In this document: positions 35,933 to 43,634 of the stretch, one piece after another
Position numbering within the stretch: the first letter of the stretch is position 1
How the letters are laid out: each line of letters opens with the position of its first letter
Assembly: GCF_009695765.1 (NCBI RefSeq)
Contig: NZ_VUNI01000007.1
Location: 62,001-126,000, forward strand
Source of the DNA: Roseburia porci
Lineage (GTDB): Bacteria; Bacillota; Clostridia; Lachnospirales; Lachnospiraceae
Length of the DNA stretch: 64,000 bases
Direction: 5' to 3'
Program-made: the position numbers and the translations under genes
The notes under the pieces: generated by a model
The model's input: only the letters and a program-made list of their open reading frames with translations
Databases searched by the model: none
Told to the model about the DNA's origin: nothing

Positions 35933-37332
35933 AAGTTTTCCTCCTCAACCAGTGTTTTTGCAAGTGCCATTACTTTATTGCAGCATTCCTGATATTCGTT
36001 TTCCGGTACAGAATCTGCAACGATTCCTGCGCCCGCCTGCAGATAGACACGATTTCCTTTTTTCACCATCGTACGGATTGTAATACAAAAATCCATATCT
36101 CCGGAAAAATCGATATATCCGGTTGCGCCTCCATACAATCCACGCCTTACCGTCTCTAATTCATCGATGATCTCCATCGCCCGGATCTTCGGCGCACCGC
36201 TCAATGTTCCGGCCGGAAGGAAGGAAGAAACCAGATCAAGTGGATGAAATTCTCCTTTTTTTCTTCCCTCTACCTGGGAAACAATATGCATCACGTGCGA
36301 GTAATTCTGCACTTCCATAAACTGTGTCACTTTTACGGTTCCAAACTCTGCGATACGTCCCATGTCATTTCTTGCAAGATCAACAAGCATTACATGCTCG
36401 GCACGTTCTTTTTCATCCTGAAGCAGCTCATCTCTTAAAAGTGCATCCTCCTGAGGATCTGCTCCACGCCGTCTTGTTCCTGCGATCGGGCATGTGAACA
36501 CACGGTTTCCCTGCTGTTTTACGATCATTTCCGGTGAGCTTCCGATCACTTCAAACTCTCCATAGTTGAAATAATACAGATACGGAGATGGGTTTAATTC
36601 TCTTAACTCCTTATAGAGTGCAAATCCATCCTGACCTGTCTCGATCGTCCAGCGCTGAGATAACACAGTCTGGAAGATATGCCCCTCTCTGATATACTCT
36701 TTGATCTTATTGACCTTTTTGCTGTACTCTTCTAATGTGTCGGACTGCGCTACGATTACACCATCGTGATGAAATGCTGTTTCTTCTTCCGGTTTTCTTC
36801 TCGCGCGTTCGATCATATCCTGTGCTTTTAAGAGCGACTTTTCCCTTCCTTCTTCGCTGTCCTCTCCGAGAACGATCGCTGTCAGTGTTTCTGCCACATA
36901 ATCCATGACAAGAAATTCTGTCATAAGCATCATCTGGATCGTTTCAATTCCAATCTCATCCGGATTATTGTCCGGAAGTTTTTCCGCATATCTTACAAAA
37001 TCATATCCAAGGTTTCCAACAAGTCCTCCGGAGAAAGATAACTCTTCATTGTCTTTTACAATATCAAAATCACTGTAATATTCTTTTAAAAGAACCAGTG
37101 GATTGCCTTCCTTTACGGTCTTGCTTCCATCGCGTTTTGTCACGATCAGGGAATTGCCTTTTGATGTGATCAGTTCTTCCGGTTCTTCTCCGAAAAAAGA
37201 ATATCTGTCATAATTTTTATCATAGCTTTCCAGCAAAAATCCCTTTTTGTTTCCAACCAGACTCGCATACATTCCGGTTGCTGTCTCATTTACAATACTG
37301 ACTGTTTTCTTGTAAACCCGTAATCTTCTCAT
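35929..37332 (-). CDS. trpE: Anthranilate synthase component I
   Basis: A 467-residue chorismate-binding enzyme that makes anthranilate. The feedback-inhibition motif LLES is present near residue 33, so tryptophan control of the enzyme is likely retained. The C-terminal catalytic domain has EVIGSSPEMIVK, CPIAGTRRRG and the FLPAGTLSGAPK motif followed by GLYGGATGYIDF. AGGAGG lies six bases before the ATG. It is the first gene of the operon and directly follows a T-box leader. Confidence 0.96.
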   Translation of the reverse strand: MRRLRVYKKTVSIVNETATGMYASLVGNKKGFLLESYDKNYDRYSFFGEEPEELITSKGNSLIVTKRDGSKTVKEGNPLVLLKEYYSDFDIVKDNEELSFSGGLVGNLGYDFVRYAEKLPDNNPDEIGIETIQMMLMTEFLVMDYVAETLTAIVLGEDSEEGREKSLLKAQDMIERARRKPEEETAFHHDGVIVAQSDTLEEYSKKVNKIKEYIREGHIFQTVLSQRWTIETGQDGFALYKELRELNPSPYLYYFNYGEFEVIGSSPEMIVKQQGNRVFTCPIAGTRRRGADPQEDALLRDELLQDEKERAEHVMLVDLARNDMGRIAEFGTVKVTQFMEVQNYSHVMHIVSQVEGRKKGEFHPLDLVSSFLPAGTLSGAPKIRAMEIIDELETVRRGLYGGATGYIDFSGDMDFCITIRTMVKKGNRVYLQAGAGIVADSVPENEYQECCNKVMALAKTLVEEENL

Positions 37333-37344
37333 TTTTTCCTCCTG

Positions 37345-37720
37345 ATAAAATAAAAAGTCCCCGGGAGATGTTTTCTTGCATCTCCCAGGGACGAATTTCT
37401 CGTGGTGCCACCCTGCTTTATGATGTAATTGTAGATATATCCATCTTCTGGAAACAAAAAGGCTGATATCTCCAATCGGAAATATCAGCCACCAATTACG
37501 TCATCTCTCTGCAGATACGGAAGTAAGCATTCTTTGTCACTTCGATATCTTGCCCCTGTAACGTGGGGAAACGGCATCCGCTACTCTTGTTCACTTTGCA
37601 TCTAACGAATCCATTCCTGTCAAACTATCCTGCCTGCTTCCACCACCGCAGACTCTCTGTGAAGAATCATCTGAAGTACTACTTTCGCTCTTTGATTTTA
37701 CTTATGAATTTCTTTAACTT
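37345..37720 (-). ncRNA. T-box riboswitch of the trp operon, tryptophan-specific
   Basis: A leader of about 375 nucleotides. The T-box core GGGTGGCACCACG is at 37401-37413, and a terminator (14-bp stem 37357-37370 with 37379-37392, then a T run) lies right after it. Upstream, the stem I apical loop consensus around 37645-37665 (AGAGAGTCTGCGGTGGTGG) and a specifier TGG at 37611-37613 followed by A match a tRNA-Trp reader. A stem II-like element is near 37545-37580. Stem III is extended: 37493-37504 pairs with 37420-37431, and it encloses a second hairpin (37461-37473 with 37478-37490) followed by a run of T. Uncharged tRNA-Trp would stabilise the antiterminator. Confidence 0.95.
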
Positions 37721-37726
37721 GATGTT

Positions 37727-37755
37727 AGTCTACCCTATTAAAGTGTTAATGTCAA
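37727..37755 (-). promoter_or_regulatory. Promoter of the trp operon
   Basis: Minus-strand TTGACA (37750-37755), a 17-bp spacer and TAGACT (37727-37732), immediately upstream of the T-box and next to the end of the D-lactate dehydrogenase-like gene. Confidence 0.8.
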
Positions 37756-37778
37756 CACCAATTTTTAAAAATTACAGA

Positions 37779-38768
37779 TTATTTTACAAGATTCATTTCC
37801 TTGATCTCATTGTTTATAAAATCAACCGCATTATCCAGTGTTGTTTTACTGATCGCTGCCATCGCTTCTTCCGTAAAAAATGCCTGATGTGATGTCACGA
37901 TAACATTCGGGAAGGACAACAGTCTTGCTGTTACCGATGACTCCAGAATATCTGCGGAACGATTTTCAAACACATTGTCTCTTTCTTCTTCATAAACGTC
38001 CAGACCAACTCCATGGAATTTATGATTGCGGATTCCCTGAATCAGATCGTTCGTATCTACCAGTTCTCCTCTGGATGTATTGACGAGTACCACATCATCT
38101 TTCATTTTTGCAATCGTATGCGCGTTAATCATATGATAGTTCTCGTCTGTCAGCGGGCAGTGAAGAGAGATCAGATCTGCTTCACTCAAAACATCCCCTA
38201 ATTCTTTGTACTCGATAAAATCAAGATTTTTATTCGGATATTTATCATAGGCAATTACTTTCATTCCGAATCCATGGCAGATTTTTGCCATAGCTGCCCC
38301 GATCTTTCCGGTTCCGATAATTCCAGCTGTACGTCCATGGAAATTTAAGCCCATCAGTCCAACCAGACTGAAATTATTTTCACGTACTTTGATATATTCT
38401 TTATGGATGCGCCGGTTCACGCTCATTGCAAGCGTCATGGCATGTTCCGCTACAGCCTCCGGTGAATATCCCGGAACACGAAGTACTGTAATTCCAAGTT
38501 CTTCCGCTTTTTTCAGATCCACATTATTAAATCCCGCACATCTCATAAGAATCAGTTTTATGCCTTTGTCTGCAAGTATATCCAGTGTCTTTTCTCCAAG
38601 ATCGGAACTTACAAATGCACAGATTGCATCATACCCATCCGCAAGAGCCGCTGTCTTCGGAGAAATGTCCGTATCCAGATATTCAATTTCAAGATCCGGA
38701 TAATTCGGACGCTCCTTTTCAAAGGAATCTACATCATATTGCTTTGCATCATAAAATAGGATTCTCAT
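37779..38768 (-). CDS. ldhA: D-lactate dehydrogenase-like D-2-hydroxyacid dehydrogenase
   Basis: A 329-residue NAD-dependent dehydrogenase of the D-2-hydroxyacid family. The catalytic Arg (NTSRGELVDT), Glu (VGLDVYEEE) and His (TSHQAFFTEEA) are in place, with the Rossmann motif GIIGTGKIG at about residue 148. It best fits D-lactate dehydrogenase, the fermentative pyruvate reductase, though related 2-hydroxyisocaproate dehydrogenases cannot be excluded. It is a single-gene unit; GGAGG precedes the ATG. An inverted repeat lies upstream. Confidence 0.87.
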   Translation of the reverse strand: MRILFYDAKQYDVDSFEKERPNYPDLEIEYLDTDISPKTAALADGYDAICAFVSSDLGEKTLDILADKGIKLILMRCAGFNNVDLKKAEELGITVLRVPGYSPEAVAEHAMTLAMSVNRRIHKEYIKVRENNFSLVGLMGLNFHGRTAGIIGTGKIGAAMAKICHGFGMKVIAYDKYPNKNLDFIEYKELGDVLSEADLISLHCPLTDENYHMINAHTIAKMKDDVVLVNTSRGELVDTNDLIQGIRNHKFHGVGLDVYEEERDNVFENRSADILESSVTARLLSFPNVIVTSHQAFFTEEAMAAISKTTLDNAVDFINNEIKEMNLVK

Positions 38769-38893
38769 ATATTCTTACCTCCATAATGCTTATATTTTTC
38801 CCGACAGAACGTGATTGCATACATCACATTTTCTCTGCCAGTTATTTCCTTGTTCCATGGTAGGAATATAACATAGATCCGGAGAAAAAGCAC

Positions 38894-38907
38894 GTTGTAT
38901 TTACAAC
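38894..38907. promoter_or_regulatory. Perfect inverted repeat upstream of the ldhA-like gene
   Basis: GTTGTATTTACAAC is a perfect 14-bp palindrome about 125 bp upstream of the start codon and near the end of the thiD gene. It is the size of a regulator half-turn site but matches no operator I can name with confidence; it is not the usual Rex motif TTGTGA(N6)TCACAA. Confidence 0.35.
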
Positions 38908-38944
38908 ATTTTTGCTTGTTTCTCTTTTCATACAAAAAACATTC

Positions 38945-39742
38945 CTATTTTTGAGAAATTTCATCGATTACATACGCATGATTCATCGGTCCGCTTCCTT
39001 TTCCAAGGTCAAGCATTGCTGCAAGCGCACCGGAAATATAATCTTTTGCCCCTTCCACTGCCGCCTGCATGGTCATTCCTTTTGCAAGATTTGCTGCAAT
39101 TGCACTCGATAACGTGCATCCGGTTCCGTGTGTATTCGGATTATCGATTCTTCTGCCTTTAAACCAGTGCATTCCATCTGCATCTGCAAGCAGATCATTT
39201 GCTGTATTTACCTGATGTCCTCCCTTTAACAGGACATTGCACTGATAATGTTTCTGTATCCATTCTGCTGCGGACATCATATCCTCTTCGGAGTTTATTT
39301 TTCTGCCGGAGAGTACTTCTGCCTCCGGAATATTTGGTGTGATCACATCTGCAAGTGGGAGCAATTCCTGCTTAAGTATCCCGATTGCTTCTTCACTGAT
39401 TAATCTCGCTCCGCTTGTGGCAACCATCACGGTATCTACAACCACATTTTTCAGTTGATACTGCCGGATTGTTTCTGCGATTACATGAATCAGTTCACCG
39501 GAAGAAACCATACCTATTTTCACTGCATCCGGACAAATGTCCGTAATGACCGCATCCAGCTGTTTCTTTAAAAATTCCGGAGTAACCTCCATAATTCCGG
39601 TGACACCGGTCGTATTCTGCGCGGTCAATGCCGTGATTGCGCTCATGGCATATACTCCGTTTACTGTCATTGTCTTAATATCTGCCTGTATTCCTGCGCC
39701 TCCACAGGAGTCGCTTCCCGCGATTGTAAGTGCTGTATGCAT
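38945..39742 (-). CDS. thiD: Hydroxymethylpyrimidine/phosphomethylpyrimidine kinase
   Basis: A 265-residue ribokinase-fold enzyme that phosphorylates HMP and HMP-P in thiamine synthesis. Visible motifs: TIAGSDSCGGAGIQADIKT near the N-terminus and the catalytic region NTHGTGCTLSSAIAANLAKG near residue 210. Length is normal. It is last in the thi cluster, two bases after the HAD phosphatase gene. Confidence 0.95.
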   Translation of the reverse strand: MHTALTIAGSDSCGGAGIQADIKTMTVNGVYAMSAITALTAQNTTGVTGIMEVTPEFLKKQLDAVITDICPDAVKIGMVSSGELIHVIAETIRQYQLKNVVVDTVMVATSGARLISEEAIGILKQELLPLADVITPNIPEAEVLSGRKINSEEDMMSAAEWIQKHYQCNVLLKGGHQVNTANDLLADADGMHWFKGRRIDNPNTHGTGCTLSSAIAANLAKGMTMQAAVEGAKDYISGALAAMLDLGKGSGPMNHAYVIDEISQK

Positions 39743-39744
39743 TT

Positions 39745-40422
39745 TTACTCCTTTCCACTGTCATGCTGCGCGATACACGCCCTGACCTGATCTGCCGATA
39801 ACTTTCCCAGATAGTGATCTGCAAGCATTTGAATTTCCTCTCTTTGATTTTCACTAAAACGGTCATAGACTCCAACCGTCACAAATCCGGCCTTCTTTGC
39901 CGTCTGAAGTGCATAAAACGAATCTTCAAATACGATCGTCTCTTCCACTCTGCACGCCATCTCCTGCTGTGCTGCATAATAAATGTCCGGTCTGTCTTTC
40001 CCTGCACCAACCTCTTCACAGGAAAAGACCTGTTGAAAACAGGAAAAAATTCCAAGACGTTCAAATGCCTTACTGATCACATTCTTCTCTGATGACGTCG
40101 CCACAGTCATTGGAATTCTCTGTTTTTGTATCCACCGCAGTGTCTCTTCCACTCCGGGTTTCAAAAGAACCTCCTGTTCATAAAATGTACAGATCGTGTC
40201 CGTAACTCCATCTAATATCTTTGTAACCGGAAAATCGACAAGATAATGTTTCTTTATATACTCTGCGCCTTCCGTCATACTCATGGCAAACATTTTCTGT
40301 CCAAGATGCTTCTCCGGAGTAATCCCTTTACTCCGTAAATACATTTCCGGAGCCTGATCCCAGATTCCCATCGAATCTAAAAGTACTCCATCCGCATCAA
40401 AAATAATCCCTTTTATACTCAT
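39745..40422 (-). CDS. HAD-superfamily phosphatase in the thiamine operon
   Basis: A 225-residue HAD hydrolase of the beta-phosphoglucomutase-like group. Motif I is DADGVLLDS (residues 9-17, both Asp present), motif II the Thr/Ser in VATSS, motif III a Lys in AGKDRPD, and motif IV in VFEDSFYALQTAKKAG. A cap domain lies between motifs I and II. Its place between thiE and thiD, with spacings of a few bases on both sides, suggests a thiamine-related substrate such as thiamine monophosphate or HMP phosphate. The true substrate is unknown. Confidence 0.8.
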   Translation of the reverse strand: MSIKGIIFDADGVLLDSMGIWDQAPEMYLRSKGITPEKHLGQKMFAMSMTEGAEYIKKHYLVDFPVTKILDGVTDTICTFYEQEVLLKPGVEETLRWIQKQRIPMTVATSSEKNVISKAFERLGIFSCFQQVFSCEEVGAGKDRPDIYYAAQQEMACRVEETIVFEDSFYALQTAKKAGFVTVGVYDRFSENQREEIQMLADHYLGKLSADQVRACIAQHDSGKE

Positions 40423-40428
40423 ATCCGA

Positions 40429-41073
40429 CTATTCTTTCACAATCTGAGCCACAGACTGTTTTAATCTGTTTGCAGCTTCTTTGATATTTTTCTGTGCAAA
40501 AATCGCACTTACAACTGCAATTCCTGAAATTCCGCTTCCTTTCAGTTCAAGCACATTATCCTGGCTGATCCCACCAATTGCCACAACCGGAATATTTACC
40601 GCCTCACAGATCTCTTTTAACACTTTATGATCCAGTGGCTTTGCATCTTCTTTTGTGCTGGTGGAAAACACCGCACCTACTCCAAGATAATCAGCTCCAC
40701 GTTTTTCTGCCTGTAAAGCCTGTTCTACGGTAGCTGCTGATACTCCGATTATTTTATCCGGTCCAAGCTTTTCCCTCACCGATCCGGCTTCCATATCACT
40801 TTGTCCGACATGGACGCCATCTGCACCGATCTCCATGGCAATCTCCACATTGTCATTGATGACAAACGGTACATGGTATTTGCGGCATAACTTCTGAATC
40901 TCCACAGCTTCCTTCTGAAATGCTTCTTTGTCAAGATGCTTCTCCCTGAGCTGTACAAATGTTGCTCCACCTTTCAATGCCTCTTCTACCTGCATTGCAA
41001 GTGTCTTGTCTCCAAGCCAGCTGCGGTCTGTAACCGCATATAATAACATATCTTCTTTTCTGCAGTTGCTCAT
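40429..41073 (-). CDS. thiE: Thiamine-phosphate synthase
   Basis: A 214-residue TIM barrel that couples HMP-PP and HET-P to thiamine phosphate. Seen: VQLREKHLDKEAF with the pyrophosphate-binding residues, VINDNVEIAMEIGADGVHVGQSD, and the later DYLGVGAVFSTSTKEDA and VAIGGI motifs. Length is normal. It lies between thiM and the HAD phosphatase gene. Confidence 0.95.
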   Translation of the reverse strand: MSNCRKEDMLLYAVTDRSWLGDKTLAMQVEEALKGGATFVQLREKHLDKEAFQKEAVEIQKLCRKYHVPFVINDNVEIAMEIGADGVHVGQSDMEAGSVREKLGPDKIIGVSAATVEQALQAEKRGADYLGVGAVFSTSTKEDAKPLDHKVLKEICEAVNIPVVAIGGISQDNVLELKGSGISGIAVVSAIFAQKNIKEAANRLKQSVAQIVKE

Positions 41074-41095
41074 ATGTATCCTGCTTCCTTTCTAT

Positions 41096-41920
41096 CTACT
41101 TATAAATCTCATAGTTTGCATATTCTGTAAGTGTTTTTTCATCCAGATGACAGATTTCATCAATGATGGCATTACGGTAAGATGCATTTCCTCCATACAC
41201 CGGAAGGTGCTGCCACGCGATTTCACCGGCAACGCCCATGGCACATACCGCGGCAGCCGCAGCTTCCAGTAGGTGTTCGGTATTTGCAGCAAGATACGCC
41301 GTCATCATTCCGGAAAGCTGGCATCCGGTTCCTGTAATACTCCCCATCTCAGCCCGGCCGTTTCTTATTACATAACATTCCCTGTCATCTGCCACCAGAT
41401 CAATTGCTCCGGTCACTGCAATAACACTTCCCGTCTTTTTCGCAAATTCTTTTACAAAAGAAACAGCTTCACCCAGATTCTGCTCTGTCACACGATCGCT
41501 GACCGAGGCATCCACACCTCTTGTACACCCGGAACCATTCGCTAATGTTTTAATTTCCGATATGTTTCCGCGTATCACATCAAAGGGAATTTCTCTCATA
41601 AGTTTTAAAGCGGCTTCGGTCCGAAACCGGCTTGCTCCAGCTCCTACCGGGTCAAACAACACCACATGTCCAAGTTCCTTTGCTCTTTTTCCAGCAAGAA
41701 ACATTGACTTCACCGTATGTTGCTGCAACGTTCCAATATTAATATTTAACCCCTGACAGATGGATGTAATTTCCTCAACTTCCATCGGATTGTCCGCCAT
41801 GATCGGACTTCCGCCGCAGGCCAGCAAAATATTCGCCACATCATTGACAGTAACATAATTGGTAATATTATGTATCAGCGGTTTCTTTTCTCTTACATTT
41901 TTCAGACATTCTGCGATCAT
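41096..41920 (-). CDS. thiM: Hydroxyethylthiazole kinase
   Basis: A 274-residue ribokinase-fold enzyme that salvages thiazole by making HET-P. The N-terminal IHNITNYVTVNDVAN (about residues 17-31), the DPVGAGASRFR substrate loop and the C-terminal GSITGTGCQLSGMM catalytic region are present. It opens the four-gene operon thiM-thiE-HAD-thiD, which gives a salvage route to thiamine phosphate. A terminator-like hairpin lies upstream of it. Confidence 0.95.
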   Translation of the reverse strand: MIAECLKNVREKKPLIHNITNYVTVNDVANILLACGGSPIMADNPMEVEEITSICQGLNINIGTLQQHTVKSMFLAGKRAKELGHVVLFDPVGAGASRFRTEAALKLMREIPFDVIRGNISEIKTLANGSGCTRGVDASVSDRVTEQNLGEAVSFVKEFAKKTGSVIAVTGAIDLVADDRECYVIRNGRAEMGSITGTGCQLSGMMTAYLAANTEHLLEAAAAAVCAMGVAGEIAWQHLPVYGGNASYRNAIIDEICHLDEKTLTEYANYEIYK

Positions 41921-41980
41921 GATCTATCTCCCAAAATAACATCGTTTGTGCCTTACACATACGTCCTTTTCGGATAACGC

Positions 41981-42035
41981 AAAAACTGCACATAGCCTCA
42001 TCCGGTTATGCGCAGTTTATACTACGTTGGCATTA
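41981..42035 (-). promoter_or_regulatory. Terminator-like hairpin and TPP-aptamer-like fragment in the thi leader
   Basis: A 12-bp stem (41983-41994 with 42007-42018, one G-U pair) followed by a T run on the minus strand lies 60 bp before thiM. Just upstream, 42020-42035 reads TAATGCCAACGTAGTA, close to the 3' end of the TPP riboswitch (TAATGCCAGCGTAGGGA). The CTGAGA half of the aptamer is not found in the 150-bp gap, so a working TPP switch is doubtful. Confidence 0.4.
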
Positions 42036-42072
42036 CACTCATACTACCTCTTACAAAGGTAAAAAACAAGTA

Positions 42073-43563
42073 TTATATGTATTTCTTCATATCGTCCGCA
42101 GTACTTCGAATCCTGTCAACAGAAGCTTTTACCGCCTCCGCATGATCCAGGTTCTGTTCACTCATGCCGTGAACCTGCTCTGCGCTGGCAGTTACTTCTT
42201 CTGTGGCAGCTGATAACTGCGAAATATTCTCAACGATCTTATTATTCGAACCTGCAAGTCCATCGACCTGTGTGTTCACTTCCTCGATATGGTTTACAAG
42301 CTCTCCAATATTCTTTCCAAGCTGTTCAAACGCCTCTGAAGCAGCCATGATCTTCTCATTCTGACTCTGTGTTGCCTCAACCGATACCTGAACCGACTGA
42401 ACAACCTCGTTGGCATTCTCATTCAGCTCATTTACAATTGCAGTAATTTCTTCTGTTGAATTTCTTGTCTGCTCTGCAAGCTGCCGGATCTGCTCTGCAA
42501 CAACAGCAAATCCTTTACCGGCTTCTCCCGCACGCGCACTTTCAATCGAAGCATTTAATGCCAGCAGATTGGTCTGGTTGGAGATATTTAAGATCATTCC
42601 GGCAATCTCTTCCACTTCTTTTGTCTTGTTCTGAAGCTTCGTCATCGCCTGTGTTACTTCATTATTTGTCTCTGTGATCTGCGTAGACTGCTCTTTCAGT
42701 TCTTCCATAACCTGTATGTTCTGCTGAATACTTTCATTGGAATTCGTTGCTATCTGAACCATCTGTCTGGAACTCTGTCCGGTAACTTCAATTGCATCCT
42801 GGATGGAATTGGTCATATTGTTCTGTTCTTCAATGCTCTGTGCTGTCGTATTGGAAGAATCCGTAATCTCCTGCATGCTCTCTGTCACCGACTGCGTTGC
42901 AGAAACCAGCTTTTCGATCAGTTCCCCGCTCTTTTCAGATTCGGCCTGAATTGTCTGCGAGGTTGAAATGATTCCGTCCATAATTGCCTGCTGTTTCTGA
43001 TGTTCCTCATCAATCGCCCCAAATGCATCATCATTAAATAAAATTGCAATTTTCCCTACATTTGTTGAAGTAAGAATCAATGCCAGTACACAAAGCACAA
43101 TACAGATTGCCTCTACATCGGTTCCGGTAATTCCTTTTACCGCCTGGATGACCAGCACAACTATATAAAACACACCGGTAATGATGCCTGTGTATTTGAT
43201 CCCTTTAAGATCATAATACGGAATCTGAAGAATCAGAATACCGATCAGAATATAATGGATGAAACTGGCATCTGTCTGGGCTCCTAAAAGTAAATACTCA
43301 AGAGCCATCTCCACAGTTGCCGCAACTTTCAGTCTGGTTGTTGCCCTGTCTCTCAGATACAGCACTGCATTCAGCGCCAGAAAAACAATGATTAAAAATG
43401 TATTGCTGAACACGGTGATTCTCTGAATATGTCCGTTCAACAGTTTTAACCACATATATGCAAGAATAACCGCAGAAAGGAATCCAATTGCAATCAGATT
43501 CAAACGGTTCATTTTGCGGTAACGCTCCGAGATATCGTTATAACGGTATTTTGTCTCCTCCAT
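42073..43563 (-). CDS. Methyl-accepting chemotaxis protein
   Basis: A 496-residue chemoreceptor. The start at 43563 (MEETKYRY) follows AGGAG by eight bases; the longer frame from 43590 is less likely. About six hydrophobic segments lie between residues 25 and 185 with only short loops, so no large extracellular sensor domain is visible; sensing might be by the membrane region. The rest is a cytoplasmic coiled-coil signalling domain whose hairpin tip carries [27 protein letters not shown] (with VVA and EQI contiguous), typical of class 36H-like receptors. Motility genes are not in the window. Confidence 0.9.
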   Translation of the reverse strand: MEETKYRYNDISERYRKMNRLNLIAIGFLSAVILAYMWLKLLNGHIQRITVFSNTFLIIVFLALNAVLYLRDRATTRLKVAATVEMALEYLLLGAQTDASFIHYILIGILILQIPYYDLKGIKYTGIITGVFYIVVLVIQAVKGITGTDVEAICIVLCVLALILTSTNVGKIAILFNDDAFGAIDEEHQKQQAIMDGIISTSQTIQAESEKSGELIEKLVSATQSVTESMQEITDSSNTTAQSIEEQNNMTNSIQDAIEVTGQSSRQMVQIATNSNESIQQNIQVMEELKEQSTQITETNNEVTQAMTKLQNKTKEVEEIAGMILNISNQTNLLALNASIESARAGEAGKGFAVVAEQIRQLAEQTRNSTEEITAIVNELNENANEVVQSVQVSVEATQSQNEKIMAASEAFEQLGKNIGELVNHIEEVNTQVDGLAGSNNKIVENISQLSAATEEVTASAEQVHGMSEQNLDHAEAVKASVDRIRSTADDMKKYI

Positions 43564-43634
43564 CTTTATGTCTCCTCTCCCTTTCCTCATTCGAATATAA
43601 TAAAAATTATAAACTAATTTTTAGGAAATATCTA

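Noticed and set aside
38894-38907. A Rex operator before the D-lactate dehydrogenase-like gene.
   Set aside because: The palindrome GTTGTATTTACAAC lacks the TTGTGA half-sites and 18-bp length of Rex sites.
41921-42072. A complete TPP riboswitch before thiM.
   Set aside because: Only a 3'-like fragment was found; the CTGAGA part and the matching helices are missing, so it is reported with low confidence as a fragment.
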